64,000 nucleotides of DNA from NCBI RefSeq assembly GCF_018853465.1, contig NZ_JABBOU010000014.1, positions 1 to 64,000 on the forward strand, given 5' to 3'. The stretch is from Acidithiobacillus montserratensis (GTDB lineage Bacteria > Pseudomonadota > Gammaproteobacteria > Acidithiobacillales > Acidithiobacillaceae). Position 1 is the stretch's first letter. Each line of letters begins with the position of its first letter. The notes beneath the pieces were generated by a model. It saw nothing but the letters and a program-made list of their open reading frames with translations. It had not been told where the DNA came from and did not search any database. Both the position numbers and the translations under genes were made by a program. Shown here in pieces: positions 17,557 to 26,835 of this stretch.

Positions 17557-17779
17557 TGCTGTTGTTTATGGGGCTGGGCAATTGCGGACACATTGTCTGC
17601 ATGCAGCCGCAGAGTCGAAACATCGAGCTGTTTGTAAAACTCAGCACTGCCGATAAGGTTGGCGGGTGAGGCTTCTAACACGGCGCTCCAGCCGACCGTC
17701 AACCCGCTACGCAGGCCGGTGTCGCTGATTTCGGGCGTTGGGCGACACAGATGGCCACGTTGTCCTGGCTGTGACAGAG
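17557..17779. other. Gap without a convincing gene before the toxin-antitoxin pair
   Basis: About 220 bases. The minus strand holds an open frame across most of it (ending inside the acyltransferase gene) with protein-like content ('LRLHADNVSAIAQPHK') but no start signal and no family I recognise. It could be a gene remnant. The right edge holds a promoter-like TTGTCC at 17760-17765, 18 bases ahead of TACCAT at 17784. Confidence 0.4.
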
Positions 17780-17797
17780 GTGTTACCATAGTAACAC
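17780..17797 (+). promoter_or_regulatory. Operator-like dyad overlapping the promoter of the toxin-antitoxin operon
   Basis: GTGTTAC-CATA-GTAACAC is a perfect 7+7 inverted repeat. It covers the presumed -10 (TACCAT, 17784-17789; -35 TTGTCC, 18-base spacer) 22 bases upstream of the antitoxin ATG. Ribbon-helix-helix antitoxins usually repress their own operon through such sites. Confidence 0.6.
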
Positions 17798-17818
17798 TGC
17801 ACTGGAGAGGGCTTGGCC

Positions 17819-18103
17819 ATGTCCACGACATCATTGAAAATCCCTGAGGATGTAAAGCAACTTGTTGTTGCTGCCGCCAAGCAGCAAGACGTTACCCCGC
17901 ACGCATTTATGGTTGATGCCATCCGAGCCGCAGCCACAAATGCCGAAAGGAGGGCGCGGTTTGTTGCTGCCGCAATGGCTTCGAGAGAAGAAGCGATAAA
18001 ATCTAACCAAGGATACCCGGCCGAGGATGTTCATGCTTATCTGCGAGCCCGCGCGCAAGACAAGCCCGTCTCCAGGCCAAAGATCAAGTCTTGGCGCGCG
18101 TAA
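17819..18103 (+). CDS. Antitoxin, ribbon-helix-helix type
   Basis: 94 residues. The N-terminus 'TTSLKIPEDVKQLVVAAA' continued by 'VTPHAFMVDAIRAA' is a ribbon-helix-helix DNA-binding fold (CopG/ParD-like) with the strand 'SLKIP' and two helices. The C-terminal part would bind and neutralise the toxin. ATG 17819 follows GGAGAGG by about 10 bases; a TTG two codons upstream is possible. The toxin gene overlaps its last 13 bases. A dyad operator sits just upstream. Confidence 0.85.
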   Translation: MSTTSLKIPEDVKQLVVAAAKQQDVTPHAFMVDAIRAAATNAERRARFVAAAMASREEAIKSNQGYPAEDVHAYLRARAQDKPVSRPKIKSWRA

Positions 18104-18387
18104 TCTACGCAGCACCAGCCCTGGCTGATCTTGACCGGCTCACTGATTTTCTCGTTCAGACTGACTCCACCGCTGCTTTGGACACGGTCGGACTTATCAT
18201 CGAAGCCATGCAGGTCCTTGAAAACCACCCTCTGATTGGACGCCCTGCAGAGCAGGGTCTGAGAGAACTCGTCATTTCCCGTGGCAAGTCTGGTTACCTT
18301 GCGTTATACAGCTATGAGCTGGATCAGGACGCCGTTCTTGTTCTTGCCATCCGGCATCAGCGCGAAGCTGGCTATGTGCCGGAGTAG
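18091..18387 (+). CDS. Toxin of the RelE/ParE superfamily
   Basis: 98 residues, starting with a TTG codon inside the antitoxin gene. Core motifs are 'APALADLDRLTDFL', 'HPLIGRPAEQGLRELVI' and the C-terminal 'VLVLAIRHQREAGY', typical of the RelE/ParE fold. ParE members poison gyrase and RelE members cut mRNA on the ribosome. The sequence looks closer to the ParE branch, but this cannot be settled by eye. It is coupled to the antitoxin by a 13-base overlap. A HicB-like fragment lies 60 bases downstream. Confidence 0.87.
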   Translation: MARVIYAAPALADLDRLTDFLVQTDSTAALDTVGLIIEAMQVLENHPLIGRPAEQGLRELVISRGKSGYLALYSYELDQDAVLVLAIRHQREAGYVPE

Positions 18388-18443
18388 ATAGCGAGTCGTC
18401 CAACCTGATCATTAGCCGCCACAAACAAAACACCTCCGTTCTT

Positions 18444-18512
18444 GAGCGCATTCAAGAGGCTATTGAGTTTCACTTTGAGGGGCTCAAGGAAGAGGGGCTT
18501 CCGGCCCGCTGA
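18444..18512 (+). pseudogene. C-terminal scrap of a HicB-like antitoxin
   Basis: A frame ending at TGA 18510-18512 reads 'ERIQEAIEFHFEGLKEEGLP', closely matching the helix and strand 'EAIEFHLEGLREDGxPIP' seen in HicB-type antitoxins. No start or N-terminal HicB sequence precedes it: further upstream the frame runs into the end of the toxin gene. It is interpreted as a leftover of a second toxin-antitoxin system, possibly lost when the present pair was inserted. Confidence 0.5.
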
Positions 18513-18605
18513 CAGATAAAGCAGGCATGACGTCCTCCTCGCCTTTGCGCTATCATGGAGATTATTTCACCAGAATAAGCCAGTTACAGAAGCAAGGAGT
18601 GGGTT

Positions 18606-19358
18606 ATGTCCGGACATAGTAAATGGTCCACCATCAAATTCAAGAAGGCGCTCAAAGATGCCAAACGCGGCAAGATATTCACCCGTCTGATTCGCGAAAT
18701 TACCGTGGCCGCTCGCGCCGGTGGCGGCGATCCGGGCAGCAATTCCCGGCTGCGCCTCGCGCTGGACAAGGCCTACGGCGCGAACATGACCAAAGACACC
18801 ATTGAGCGCGCGGTCAAGCGGGGCACGGGTGAGCTGGAAGGGGTGGATTACGAGGAAGTGACCTATGAAGGTTATGGCCCCGGTGGCGTCGCCATTCTCA
18901 TCGAAACCATGACCGACAACAAGGTGCGTACGGTCGCCGAAATCCGTCACATTTTCTCCAAACGGGGCGGTAACATGGGAACCGCCGGCTCCGTCGCCTA
19001 CCAGTTCAAAAAGCTGGGCCTGATCGTTTTTCCTGCCGATGCCGATGAGGACAAGATTCTCGAAGCGGCTCTGGAGGCAGGTGCCGAGGATGTGGTCAAT
19101 GAAGGCGAGCGCATAGTTGTCTATACCGCCGCCACCGACTTGCACAGTGTGGTGCTGGCGCTTGAGGCCGCCGGTTTAAAACCGGAAGAAAGCGAATTGA
19201 CCATGATTCCGGAAAACACTATTGAAGTCAGCGGAGAAGAAGCGGAAAAACTGTTGCGTCTCATTGATTTCCTCGAAGAAAACGATGATGTGCAAAATGT
19301 GTACGCCAATTATGAAATCAGCGAGGCAGAAATGGCCCGCCTGGAAGCGGCTTCCTGA
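18606..19358 (+). CDS. yebC: YebC/PmpR-family DNA-binding/translation factor
   Basis: 250 residues starting '[20 protein letters not shown]', the invariant YebC N-terminus, with '[19 protein letters not shown]' and '[20 protein letters not shown]' in the middle. The family has been described as transcriptional regulators and, more recently, as factors that help ribosomes at difficult sequences. In many proteobacteria it directly precedes ruvC, as here. An AAGGAG site lies 8 bases before the ATG. Confidence 0.95.
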   Translation: MSGHSKWSTIKFKKALKDAKRGKIFTRLIREITVAARAGGGDPGSNSRLRLALDKAYGANMTKDTIERAVKRGTGELEGVDYEEVTYEGYGPGGVAILIETMTDNKVRTVAEIRHIFSKRGGNMGTAGSVAYQFKKLGLIVFPADADEDKILEAALEAGAEDVVNEGERIVVYTAATDLHSVVLALEAAGLKPEESELTMIPENTIEVSGEEAEKLLRLIDFLEENDDVQNVYANYEISEAEMARLEAAS

Positions 19359-19391
19359 GGCGCATGGTCATGCGCGCGGATAATCTGCTGG

Positions 19392-19937
19392 ATGCGCTCC
19401 CGCCCCTGCTCCCGCTTAGCCCGGTTGGCCATACTCTTGCGCATTATTGGCATTGATCCGGGGTCTTTGCGCACCGGCTACGGCATTATCGAGTCCGATG
19501 CGCGGGGAGAGTTGCAGCATGTGGCGCACGGTTGCCTGAATGTGGCCGGGCGCCCTTTCCTGGAGCGTATCGGTGCCATCTATCGGGAGCTCAGCCAGGT
19601 GTTGGCTGAATACCGACCGGATACAGCGGCTATCGAGCAGGTGTTCATGGCCCGCAATGCCGATTCTGCACTGAAACTCGGACAGGCCCGGGGGGCGGCG
19701 CTGGTGGCATTGTTGGAAGCAGCCCTGCCGGTGGAAGAATATACCGCCTTGCAGATCAAAAAAGCCTCGGTGGGTGCCGGGCATGCCGACAAGGAACAAG
19801 TCCAGAGCATGGTGCGCTGGCTCCTCCATCTCGACAAAAATCCCCAGGCTGATGCCGCAGATGCCCTGGCCTGTGCCATTTGTCATGCCCATCATGCCCG
19901 CACCCGCCAGCGCTGGCAGGTCGCCGGTCATGCCTGA
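19392..19937 (+). CDS. ruvC: Holliday-junction resolvase RuvC
   Basis: Up to 181 residues. The endonuclease core begins 'RIIGIDPGSLRTGYGII' (catalytic Asp), followed by 'AAIEQVFMARNADSALKLGQ' and the C-terminal 'DAADALACAICHAHH' with further acidic catalytic residues. RuvC cuts Holliday junctions bound by RuvAB. The start is uncertain: ATG 19392 gives about 15 extra basic residues, while TTG 19425 or TTG 19437 would give the normal family N-terminus. No strong ribosome site marks any of them. ruvA follows 27 bases on. Confidence 0.95.
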   Translation: MRSRPCSRLARLAILLRIIGIDPGSLRTGYGIIESDARGELQHVAHGCLNVAGRPFLERIGAIYRELSQVLAEYRPDTAAIEQVFMARNADSALKLGQARGAALVALLEAALPVEEYTALQIKKASVGAGHADKEQVQSMVRWLLHLDKNPQADAADALACAICHAHHARTRQRWQVAGHA

Positions 19938-19964
19938 TGTCCTGTTGCTGCGCAGAGGGCGGCC

Positions 19965-20546
19965 ATGATCACCTCATTACGCGGAATCATTCTCCAGAAG
20001 CGCCCCCCCTGGCTGTGGCTGGAGGTTCAGGGCGTTGGCTATGAACTGGAAATGCCCCTGTCGAGTTTCTATCAGATGGCGAATGCGGGGGAAACGGCCC
20101 TGATATACACTCACTTGACCATCCGCGAAGATGCCCACCTGCTCTATGGATTCATGACCGAGGCTGAGCGCGACGCTTTTCGTCTGTTGATTCGCGTCAA
20201 CGGTATTGGTGGCAAGGTGGCACTGGCTTGCCTCTCGGGATTGCCCGCCGAAAAACTCGGTCAGGCGGTGGCAGAAGGGAATATCGCCCAGCTCACCGCC
20301 ATTCCCGGCATCGGCCCGAAAACGGCGGAAAGACTGGTGGTGGAGCTGCGCGATAAAATGGGCGGAAGCAGCGTCTTGCCCATGGGTAAAGCGGTGCCGG
20401 GAGATCCCCGACAGGAAGCCGTTGCCGCACTGCTGACTTTGGGTTATAAGCCTGCACAGGCCAGTCAGGCGATTGCCGGTCTGGGCGAAGGATTGGGCCT
20501 TGAGGATCTGATTCGTCAGGCCTTGCAACAGCTTTCACGGCATTGA
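19965..20546 (+). CDS. ruvA: Holliday-junction branch-migration protein RuvA
   Basis: 193 residues. An N-terminal OB-fold ('[20 protein letters not shown]') is followed by two helix-hairpin-helix motifs ('[18 protein letters not shown]', '[19 protein letters not shown]') and the C-terminal three-helix domain that touches RuvB ('[20 protein letters not shown]'). It forms the tetramer that holds the four-way junction. It sits between ruvC and ruvB in the usual order. Confidence 0.96.
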   Translation: MITSLRGIILQKRPPWLWLEVQGVGYELEMPLSSFYQMANAGETALIYTHLTIREDAHLLYGFMTEAERDAFRLLIRVNGIGGKVALACLSGLPAEKLGQAVAEGNIAQLTAIPGIGPKTAERLVVELRDKMGGSSVLPMGKAVPGDPRQEAVAALLTLGYKPAQASQAIAGLGEGLGLEDLIRQALQQLSRH

Positions 20547-20586
20547 TTTTTATGGAACCCGCCAGCATTCCGATGGTCACACCCCG

Positions 20587-21612
20587 ATGATGGACAGAGG
20601 CCCGCTCAACCCCGAGGAAACCCATACCGATGCAGTGGATCGCGCTTTGCGTCCACGGCTGCTGACGGAATATATCGGCCAGGCACGTCTGCGGGAATCC
20701 CTGAGCCTGTATATTGATGCCGCCAAGGGTCGTCAGGAAGCTCTGGATCACGTCTTGCTCTTCGGCCCGCCGGGGCTGGGCAAAACCACTCTGGCCCATA
20801 TTATTGCCCAGGAAATGGGGGCGGGTCTGAAAGTCACCTCCGGTCCGGTGCTCGACAAGCCGGGTGATCTGGCCGCCATTTTGACCAATCTGCAGCCCCA
20901 TGATGTGTTGTTTGTGGATGAAATTCACCGCCTCAGTCCGGTGGTCGAAGAAATTCTCTATCCAGCCCTGGAAGATTATGAGCTGGACATTCTGATTGGC
21001 GAGGGGCCGGCGGCCCGTTCCATCAAAATCAGTCTGCCACCTTTTACTCTGATTGGTGCCACCACCCGCGCCGGTTTGCTGACCTCGCCATTGCGTGACC
21101 GCTTTGGTATCAGTTTTCATCTGGAATTTTACAGTGATGTCGAATTGACCCAGATTGTGACCCGTTCCGCCAGCATTCTCGGCACGCAGCAGGACTTGCG
21201 AGGTGCCCAGGAAATTGCCCGACGTGCCCGGGGGACCCCGCGCATTGCCAATCGCCTACTGCGCCGGGTGCGGGATTTTGCCCAGGTGCGGGGCAACGGA
21301 GAAATTGACCAAAGCACCGCCGAAGCTGCCCTGACCCTGATGGAAGTGGATCAGCACGGTTTTGACGGCCAGGATCGCAAGCTTCTGCAAGCCGTCATCG
21401 GCCGTTTCGCGGGGGGGCCGGTGGGGGTCGAGAGCCTGGCCGCCGCCATTGGCGAAGAGCGCGGGACCATTGAAGATGTCCTGGAACCCTTCCTGATTCA
21501 GCGCGGATATCTGATTCGCACCCCCCGTGGCCGCTGCGCCACCGAACTCAGCTATCTGGCTTTGGGTTTGCCGGTACCCAAGGATGGCGGGAGTCTTTTT
21601 GATGGTGCGTGA
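20587..21612 (+). CDS. ruvB: Holliday-junction helicase RuvB
   Basis: 341 residues of the AAA+ motor that drives branch migration. Walker A is '[11 protein letters not shown]', Walker B is '[12 protein letters not shown]', the sensor region is '[20 protein letters not shown]', and the C-terminal winged helix ends in '[19 protein letters not shown]'. Two ATGs in a row offer starts at 20587 or 20590. The last 11 bases overlap ybgC. Confidence 0.97.
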   Translation: MMDRGPLNPEETHTDAVDRALRPRLLTEYIGQARLRESLSLYIDAAKGRQEALDHVLLFGPPGLGKTTLAHIIAQEMGAGLKVTSGPVLDKPGDLAAILTNLQPHDVLFVDEIHRLSPVVEEILYPALEDYELDILIGEGPAARSIKISLPPFTLIGATTRAGLLTSPLRDRFGISFHLEFYSDVELTQIVTRSASILGTQQDLRGAQEIARRARGTPRIANRLLRRVRDFAQVRGNGEIDQSTAEAALTLMEVDQHGFDGQDRKLLQAVIGRFAGGPVGVESLAAAIGEERGTIEDVLEPFLIQRGYLIRTPRGRCATELSYLALGLPVPKDGGSLFDGA

Positions 21613-22024
21613 TGCCTGCGACAGCCTCTTTCAGGTGCGCGTATATTATGAAGATACGGACCACGGCGGGGTGGTGTATCATGCCAACTATTTACGCTTC
21701 ATGGAGCGCGCCCGCACCGAAATGCTGCGCGAAAAGGGCTATGAACTGGATGTGTTGGAGCAGGATCCCGGAATCCTCTTTGTGGTGCGCCGCGCGCAAC
21801 TGGATTTTCGCGCCCCGGCTCGTTTTAATGATTTGCTTCAGATAAAATCAGTCATCACTCGTAAGACCCCTGTGCGCATGAATTTTCAACAGCATATATT
21901 CAACCAAAACAAGCTCTTGTGTAGTGGCGAAATAGAGGTCGTCTGTCTCGAAGCCAAGACCTTTCGTCCCCATGTCATTCCTGCAGTGCTTTTGCAGGCT
22001 TTCCCCCTTTGTGTTCACCCGTGA
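21602..22024 (+). CDS. ybgC: Tol-Pal-associated acyl-CoA thioesterase YbgC
   Basis: 140 residues of the hotdog fold. The motif '[20 protein letters not shown]' holds the catalytic Asp/His region of the 4-hydroxybenzoyl-CoA thioesterase family. ATG 21602 lies inside ruvB. YbgC-type thioesterases are the standard first gene of tol-pal operons and hydrolyse short or long acyl-CoA, possibly linked to envelope lipid metabolism. tolQ follows by 6 bases. Confidence 0.93.
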   Translation: MVRDACDSLFQVRVYYEDTDHGGVVYHANYLRFMERARTEMLREKGYELDVLEQDPGILFVVRRAQLDFRAPARFNDLLQIKSVITRKTPVRMNFQQHIFNQNKLLCSGEIEVVCLEAKTFRPHVIPAVLLQAFPLCVHP

Positions 22025-22030
22025 GATTTT

Positions 22031-22732
22031 ATGGATCCTCAAAACGTTACCCACCCCGCAGCTTCTCTTTCCGTAGCCCATCTGGTGCTCAACGCCAGTC
22101 CAGTCGTGCAGATCATTCTGGTGCTGCTGGTCATCGCCTCCATCGCTTCCTGGACCATCATTTTTGAAAAGTGGGCTGTATTTGCCGGCGCTTTCAAGGC
22201 GCTGGCCCGTTTTGAAAAGCGTTTCTGGAGTGGTGGAGAAATGAGCCAGATTTACCAACACGTATCGGGTAACAGTAATCTGGAAACCGGGGCGGGCAGT
22301 ATTTTCTGCGCAGGGTATGAAGAATTTCAGCGCCAGCGCGGCAAGATTCGTCCCAGTGATGCCCTGGACGCAGCGCGTCGGGCCATGCGGGTGGCACAAA
22401 TGCGTGAGGTGGGACGTCTGGAGAACCGTCTGGCTTTTCTGGCTTCCGTATCTTCTGTCAGTCCTTTCGTGGGCTTGCTGGGGACGGTCTGGGGCATCAT
22501 GACCGCGTTCATGCATATTGGTGCGGCCGGCCAGGCGACGCTGGCGACGGTGGCCCCGCCGGTGGCCGAAGCTCTCATCGCCACGGCGGCCGGTCTTTTT
22601 GCCGCCATTCCGGCCACCGCTGCGTATAACCGCTATATTCACAAGCTGGACAAGCTCGATGCCCAGTTTGAGGTATTCATGGATGAATTTACCAACATCC
22701 TGCACCGTCAGGTACCCGAGACCAAACCATGA
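22031..22732 (+). CDS. tolQ: Tol-Pal system proton channel subunit TolQ
   Basis: 233 residues with three membrane segments, belonging to the MotA/TolQ/ExbB family. The conserved C-terminal block 'PFVGLLGTVWGIMTAFMHI' and 'APPVAEALIATAAGLFAAIP' form TM2-TM3, which work with the TolR helix to use the proton motive force. Its stop overlaps tolR by 4 bases. Confidence 0.96.
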   Translation: MDPQNVTHPAASLSVAHLVLNASPVVQIILVLLVIASIASWTIIFEKWAVFAGAFKALARFEKRFWSGGEMSQIYQHVSGNSNLETGAGSIFCAGYEEFQRQRGKIRPSDALDAARRAMRVAQMREVGRLENRLAFLASVSSVSPFVGLLGTVWGIMTAFMHIGAAGQATLATVAPPVAEALIATAAGLFAAIPATAAYNRYIHKLDKLDAQFEVFMDEFTNILHRQVPETKP

Positions 22733-23139
22733 AAAGACGGCGATTGATGGCGGAAATGAACGTCGTCCCCTATATCGACGTGACTTTGGTACTGCTGGTG
22801 ATTTTCATGCTCTCGGCGCCCTTGTTGACCCAGGGGGTGAACGTCAATCTCCCCAAGGGGGTGACCAAGCCAGTATCGGACAAAGTGCCTCCGGTGCTGA
22901 TTTCCGTGACCCGGCAAGGAAGTATTTCCGTACAGTTCAAGGATAAGCATGGTTCTGTGGCGCTGGACGATCTGGCTGCGGATGTGCGGCGTATATCCAG
23001 CTCTACTCATGGTCAGGTGCAGGTACTGGTGGGTGGTGATGCCCATGTGGATTACGGCAAAGTGATGGCGGTAATGGCACGGCTGCAGCAGGCCGGTATT
23101 TCTCATGTTGGCCTGCTGACCCGCCCGGAGGGCCATTGA
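22729..23139 (+). CDS. tolR: Tol-Pal system protein TolR
   Basis: 136 residues of the ExbD/TolR family. It has one N-terminal membrane helix with the essential Asp ('MNVVPYIDVTLVLLVIFM'), then a periplasmic domain ending in 'MAVMARLQQAGISHVGLLT'. It forms the stator complex with TolQ. ATGA overlaps with tolQ and tolA show a tightly coupled operon. Confidence 0.95.
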   Translation: MKRRRLMAEMNVVPYIDVTLVLLVIFMLSAPLLTQGVNVNLPKGVTKPVSDKVPPVLISVTRQGSISVQFKDKHGSVALDDLAADVRRISSSTHGQVQVLVGGDAHVDYGKVMAVMARLQQAGISHVGLLTRPEGH

Positions 23140-24131
23140 AAGAACGTCGCTCCCTATGGCCTTTGGCGCTGGCGATCATCCTCAATGCCGCCATACTTTT
23201 TGCTCTGTTCTGGACTTTTCATGTGCAGTTGCCGCCGAGTAGCGGCAATCATCCCATGCAGGCCCAGTTGAGTAGTGGAATGCCTCCGGCGGCCATGCCC
23301 GCGCCGGTGCCTACTCCTGCGCCCGTCCCGCAACCTGCTCCTAAGCCTGTGCCGAAACCGGTTCCTAAACCCATTCCCCAGCCGACCCCGAAACCGGTTA
23401 CACCACCGCCACCCAGCGCTGCCCGGATCGCTGCTGAAAAAGCCGCTGCCGCCAAAGCGGCCGAGGCCAAAGCGGCGCAAATCGCCGCAGCCCGTGAGGC
23501 CCGGGAAAAGCACGCGGAAGAACTGGCGGCCCGGCAAAAAGCCGAGCGGGAGGCTAAGGCCCAGGCAGCCGCTGCGAAGGCCGCCCAGGAAAAAGCCGCA
23601 CAACAAGCCGCCGCCAAAGCCGCTGCGGAAAAGGCAGCAGCAGAAAAGGCGGCCCAGGAAAAACGCGCCGCCGAACAGGCGGCAGCAGCCCGGGCGGCAG
23701 AGCTCAAAAAACAACTGGCCGCTCAGGCTGCTGCGGCAGCCCGCGCCAAAGCCCAACAACAGCGCATGGCCGAAGCCAAAGCCCAATTGCAGGCCGAAGC
23801 TAACATGGCTGCCGCCCGCGCTCAGCAGGCTTCGGAAAATCAGCGGTTGATTGCGCTATTTGGGCAAAAAATCCGTACCCAAGTTTTCAATGCTTGGAAT
23901 ACTAATTTTGCCGCAGCACTTACCTGTGTGGTAGAAATGCACCTGAGCCCTGAAGGCCAAATTATTGGCCAACCACAAATTGTACATTCCAGTGGTAATC
24001 CACAATTTGATCGCGCAGTCATCCAGGCTGTAGAGCAGGCCGCACCTTTTTCACCGCCTATCGGACTTTCCTATTCCCTGTATAAAGATGTAGACCTTAA
24101 ATTTAAAGCGGAGGATCTCAATCATGGCTAA
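23136..24131 (+). CDS. tolA: Cell-envelope integrity protein TolA
   Basis: 331 residues: an N-terminal membrane anchor (about 9-28), a Pro-rich hinge with PAPVP/PKPVPKP repeats (about 48-90), a long Ala/Lys/Glu helix (about 90-235) and a C-terminal TolA/TonB-like domain ('FNAWNTNFAAALTCVVEMHL', 'FDRAVIQAVEQAAPFSPP'). TolA spans the periplasm and pulls on TolB-Pal during constriction of the outer membrane. The start 'KERRSLWPLALAIILN' follows an ATGA overlap with tolR. tolB overlaps its end by 8 bases. Confidence 0.95.
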   Translation: MKERRSLWPLALAIILNAAILFALFWTFHVQLPPSSGNHPMQAQLSSGMPPAAMPAPVPTPAPVPQPAPKPVPKPVPKPIPQPTPKPVTPPPPSAARIAAEKAAAAKAAEAKAAQIAAAREAREKHAEELAARQKAEREAKAQAAAAKAAQEKAAQQAAAKAAAEKAAAEKAAQEKRAAEQAAAARAAELKKQLAAQAAAAARAKAQQQRMAEAKAQLQAEANMAAARAQQASENQRLIALFGQKIRTQVFNAWNTNFAAALTCVVEMHLSPEGQIIGQPQIVHSSGNPQFDRAVIQAVEQAAPFSPPIGLSYSLYKDVDLKFKAEDLNHG

Positions 24132-25392
24132 ACGCTTCTGGGCTTTGGCCCTGTTCCTGCTGGCTTCGGTTTATGTGTTACCTGCCGAGGCGGCACTCAC
24201 TGTGGAAATTACCAAAAGCGTGGCCTCGGCCCTGCCTATTGCCATTCCTTCTTTTGGACCGGGCGTGCCAGGTCAGCCTTCCGTAGCCGATGTGGTCCGC
24301 AATGATTTGCGCCACAGTGGTCTATTCCGGGTGATTGAGCCTGCCGGTTACCCCAGCGATCCGCGTGCGCCGGGAGATGTGAAAGCGGCCCAATGGACGG
24401 CGGTCGGTGCTACCGGTCTGGCCGTTGGTTCGGTGCAGCCCCTCAACGGCGGCTACGCGGTTACGGTTTATGTTTACAATGTTAGTACCGGACAGGAATT
24501 GACGGCGCGACGTTTTACCTGTTCTGCTGCCGAACTGCATATGACCGCCCATCATGTGGCGGATGTCATTTATCAGGCTTTTACCGGAAAACCCGGTCCC
24601 TTTGCCAGCCGCATTGCCTATGTGCGGCAGACGGGCAATACCTATGAATTGCTGGTGGCCGAATCCGATGGCTGGAATCCTCACCCCATTGTCCGGGGCA
24701 TCATGCCGGTGTTCTCGCCAGTCTGGTCACCCAATAATCATCGTCTGGCCTATGTCACCTACGCCAACGCCAGAGCCATTATTTACGTGCAAAATCTGGC
24801 GACGGGGCAGCGGCAAGCCATTGCTCCCGGCGGTGAGATTGTTAGTGCGCCGGCTTTTTCTCCCAACGGTCAGGAAATCGCCTACGCCCGTTCATCAGGG
24901 GGCCGCACCGAGCTCTATGTGGCCAATTTGCAGACGGGTCAGCGCCGCCAGTTGACCAATGATGATGCCATCAACACCTCGCCCACCTGGGCGCCCAATG
25001 GCAGCCAGATTGTGTTTGTCTCGGACCGTGCCGGCGGACCCCAGATTTATGCCATGAACGCCAATGGCGGCGATATTCATCGCCTGTCTTACAGTGGCGG
25101 CTATAATGCCGGACCTGAGTATTCGCCCACGGGCAATGCCATTGCCTTTATCCATCGCACCGATGGCGTTTATGCCCTGGCGGTGATGAATCCCGATGGA
25201 AGCGGCATACGTGTCCTGGATGCCCAGGGCAATTGCGACCATCCGAGCTTTGCCGGAAATGGTCAGATGATCCTCTACGGTACCCATCGCGGTGGCCGCA
25301 AGGTGCTGGCAGAAGTCAGCCTGGACGGCAAAACCATGGCCATACTCCATAGTGATGCCGGCCAGGACAGCCAGCCTGCCTGGTCGCGGTAA
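24124..25392 (+). CDS. tolB: Periplasmic Tol-Pal protein TolB
   Basis: 422 residues with a signal peptide (cleavage near 'LPAEAAL'), an N-terminal alpha/beta domain ('DVVRNDLRHSGLFRVIEP') and a six-bladed beta-propeller with repeated 'SPxW(S/A)PN' blades ('SPVWSPNNHRLAYV', 'SPTWAPNGSQIVFVSDRAG'). It shuttles between TolA and Pal. Unlike the common order, pal does not follow; the next genes are convergent. Confidence 0.97.
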   Translation: MAKRFWALALFLLASVYVLPAEAALTVEITKSVASALPIAIPSFGPGVPGQPSVADVVRNDLRHSGLFRVIEPAGYPSDPRAPGDVKAAQWTAVGATGLAVGSVQPLNGGYAVTVYVYNVSTGQELTARRFTCSAAELHMTAHHVADVIYQAFTGKPGPFASRIAYVRQTGNTYELLVAESDGWNPHPIVRGIMPVFSPVWSPNNHRLAYVTYANARAIIYVQNLATGQRQAIAPGGEIVSAPAFSPNGQEIAYARSSGGRTELYVANLQTGQRRQLTNDDAINTSPTWAPNGSQIVFVSDRAGGPQIYAMNANGGDIHRLSYSGGYNAGPEYSPTGNAIAFIHRTDGVYALAVMNPDGSGIRVLDAQGNCDHPSFAGNGQMILYGTHRGGRKVLAEVSLDGKTMAILHSDAGQDSQPAWSR

Positions 25393-25495
25393 CTATCTGA
25401 AGTGGCGCCTATCCCTGGGTTTTTACTGCGGGGATGGTGCGCCGCTTGTCCGAGCAACTGGCAATCATTCACAAGCCCGAGCAGGCCGCCTGAAC

Positions 25496-26185
25496 CTATT
25501 GATAAGGCGTAGGATCCACGATTCCGGCCTCCAGGAAGCCGGCGTGGCGCAGGCGGCAGCTGTCGCAGCGGCCGCAGGAGCGTCCCTGGTCATCGAGCTG
25601 ATAGCAGGAGCGGGTCAGGCTGTAATCCACCCCTAGGCGGGTGCCCAGCTGGATGATTTCGCTTTTGTTGAGATGCTGGAGGGGGGCATGAATGCGCGGT
25701 CCGCGCGCATCGTCCCCGAGACGGGTGGCCACCGCTGCGAGCTTTTCAAAGGCGCTGATGAATTCCGGGCGGCAGTCAGGATAACCGCTGTAATCCTGAC
25801 TGTTGACGCCGATGAATATGTCCTGGGCACCCAATACTTCTGCCAAAGCCAGGGCAAAGGACAAAAAGATGGTATTCCGTGCCGGTACATAGGTGATGGG
25901 AATACCCGGAGCCACGCCAGTTTCCGGAACCGCAAGCTGGGTGTCGGTCAACGCCGAACCACCAAATGCCCCCAGATCAATATGGACGGTACGTTGGCTG
26001 GCCACCCCCATGGCCTGGGCTATCAGACCGGCATAGTGCAATTCCTGCTTGTGGCGCTGGCCATAATCAAAGGACATGGCGTGAATGGCGTATCCATCCC
26101 GACGCATCAGGGCCATGACCGTGGCGGAATCCAGTCCTCCGGAAAGTAGGACAATAGCGGGTTTTGCGATGGTTTCTTCTGACAT
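25496..26185 (-). CDS. queC: 7-cyano-7-deazaguanine (preQ0) synthase
   Basis: 229 residues. The ATP pyrophosphatase loop '[15 protein letters not shown]' is near the N-terminus, and a C-terminal zinc site ('[20 protein letters not shown]') has four cysteines. QueC converts carboxy-deazaguanine to preQ0 for queuosine in tRNA. It follows queE by 3 bases. Its 3' end faces tolB across a 103-base gap. Confidence 0.96.
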   Translation of the reverse strand: MSEETIAKPAIVLLSGGLDSATVMALMRRDGYAIHAMSFDYGQRHKQELHYAGLIAQAMGVASQRTVHIDLGAFGGSALTDTQLAVPETGVAPGIPITYVPARNTIFLSFALALAEVLGAQDIFIGVNSQDYSGYPDCRPEFISAFEKLAAVATRLGDDARGPRIHAPLQHLNKSEIIQLGTRLGVDYSLTRSCYQLDDQGRSCGRCDSCRLRHAGFLEAGIVDPTPYQ

Positions 26186-26188
26186 GGC

Positions 26189-26833
26189 TCAGCGTCCCGG
26201 GACATCGCCCCAAATGAGTTTATGGAGTTGAATCTGGAGCCGCACCGGGAGCTTGTCGGCCAGTATCCAGTCAGCCAGATCGCGCAGGGGCATTTCTCCC
26301 TGGGCCGGGGAGAATAGCACTTCACAGATCTGATTCAGATTTTCGCGCTGCACTACCTCTTTGGCCCAGTCATAATCCCGGCGGCTGCAGATGACCAGTT
26401 TGATCTGGTCCCGGGCATTCAGGTGGGGCAGATTTTCCCAGAGATTGCGCCCAGACTCGCCGGAGTCGGGTGTTTTCAGGTCGAGGACTTTGACGACCCG
26501 GGAGTCAACGGCTGCGACAGGCAAGGCGCCGCTGGTTTCCAGAAACACCTCGTAGCCGTCATCACAGAGTCGGGTCAGCAGGGGCAATACCTCTGTCTGA
26601 GCGAGGGGTTCGCCACCGGTCACCACCACCAGAGCATTGCCGCCCGCCTGGACGCTTGCCATGATGGCATCCAGGGTCTGCCATTCGCCGCCATGAAAAG
26701 CATACGCCGTATCACAATAGTGGCAGCGCAGCGGGCAACCGGTCAGACGCACGAAAGTCGCAGGACGTCCGACACTGCGGGTTTCCCCTTGCAGACTGTG
26801 AAATATTTCGGTGATGCGGAGGCGCCCGTCCAT
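26189..26833 (-). CDS. queE: 7-carboxy-7-deazaguanine synthase (radical SAM)
   Basis: 214 residues. The N-terminus 'RITEIFHSLQGETRSVGRPA' is the QueE signature, and 'LTGCPLRCHYCDTAYAFHGG' supplies the CX3CX2C cluster ligands for radical SAM chemistry. It acts just before QueC in the queuosine pathway. It lies 2 bases downstream of cpoB and 3 bases upstream of queC, so all four minus-strand genes (pal, cpoB, queE, queC) form one unit. Confidence 0.95.
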   Translation of the reverse strand: MDGRLRITEIFHSLQGETRSVGRPATFVRLTGCPLRCHYCDTAYAFHGGEWQTLDAIMASVQAGGNALVVVTGGEPLAQTEVLPLLTRLCDDGYEVFLETSGALPVAAVDSRVVKVLDLKTPDSGESGRNLWENLPHLNARDQIKLVICSRRDYDWAKEVVQRENLNQICEVLFSPAQGEMPLRDLADWILADKLPVRLQIQLHKLIWGDVPGR

Positions 26834-26835
26834 CT

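Noticed and set aside
17469-17834. Minus-strand frame between the acyltransferase and the antitoxin
   Set aside because: Protein-like in places but with no start signal or recognised family, and it runs into both neighbouring genes; kept only as a possible remnant.
23280-23830. Low-complexity Pro/Ala/Lys tract considered as a repeat element
   Set aside because: It encodes the hinge and long helix of TolA, where such composition is normal.
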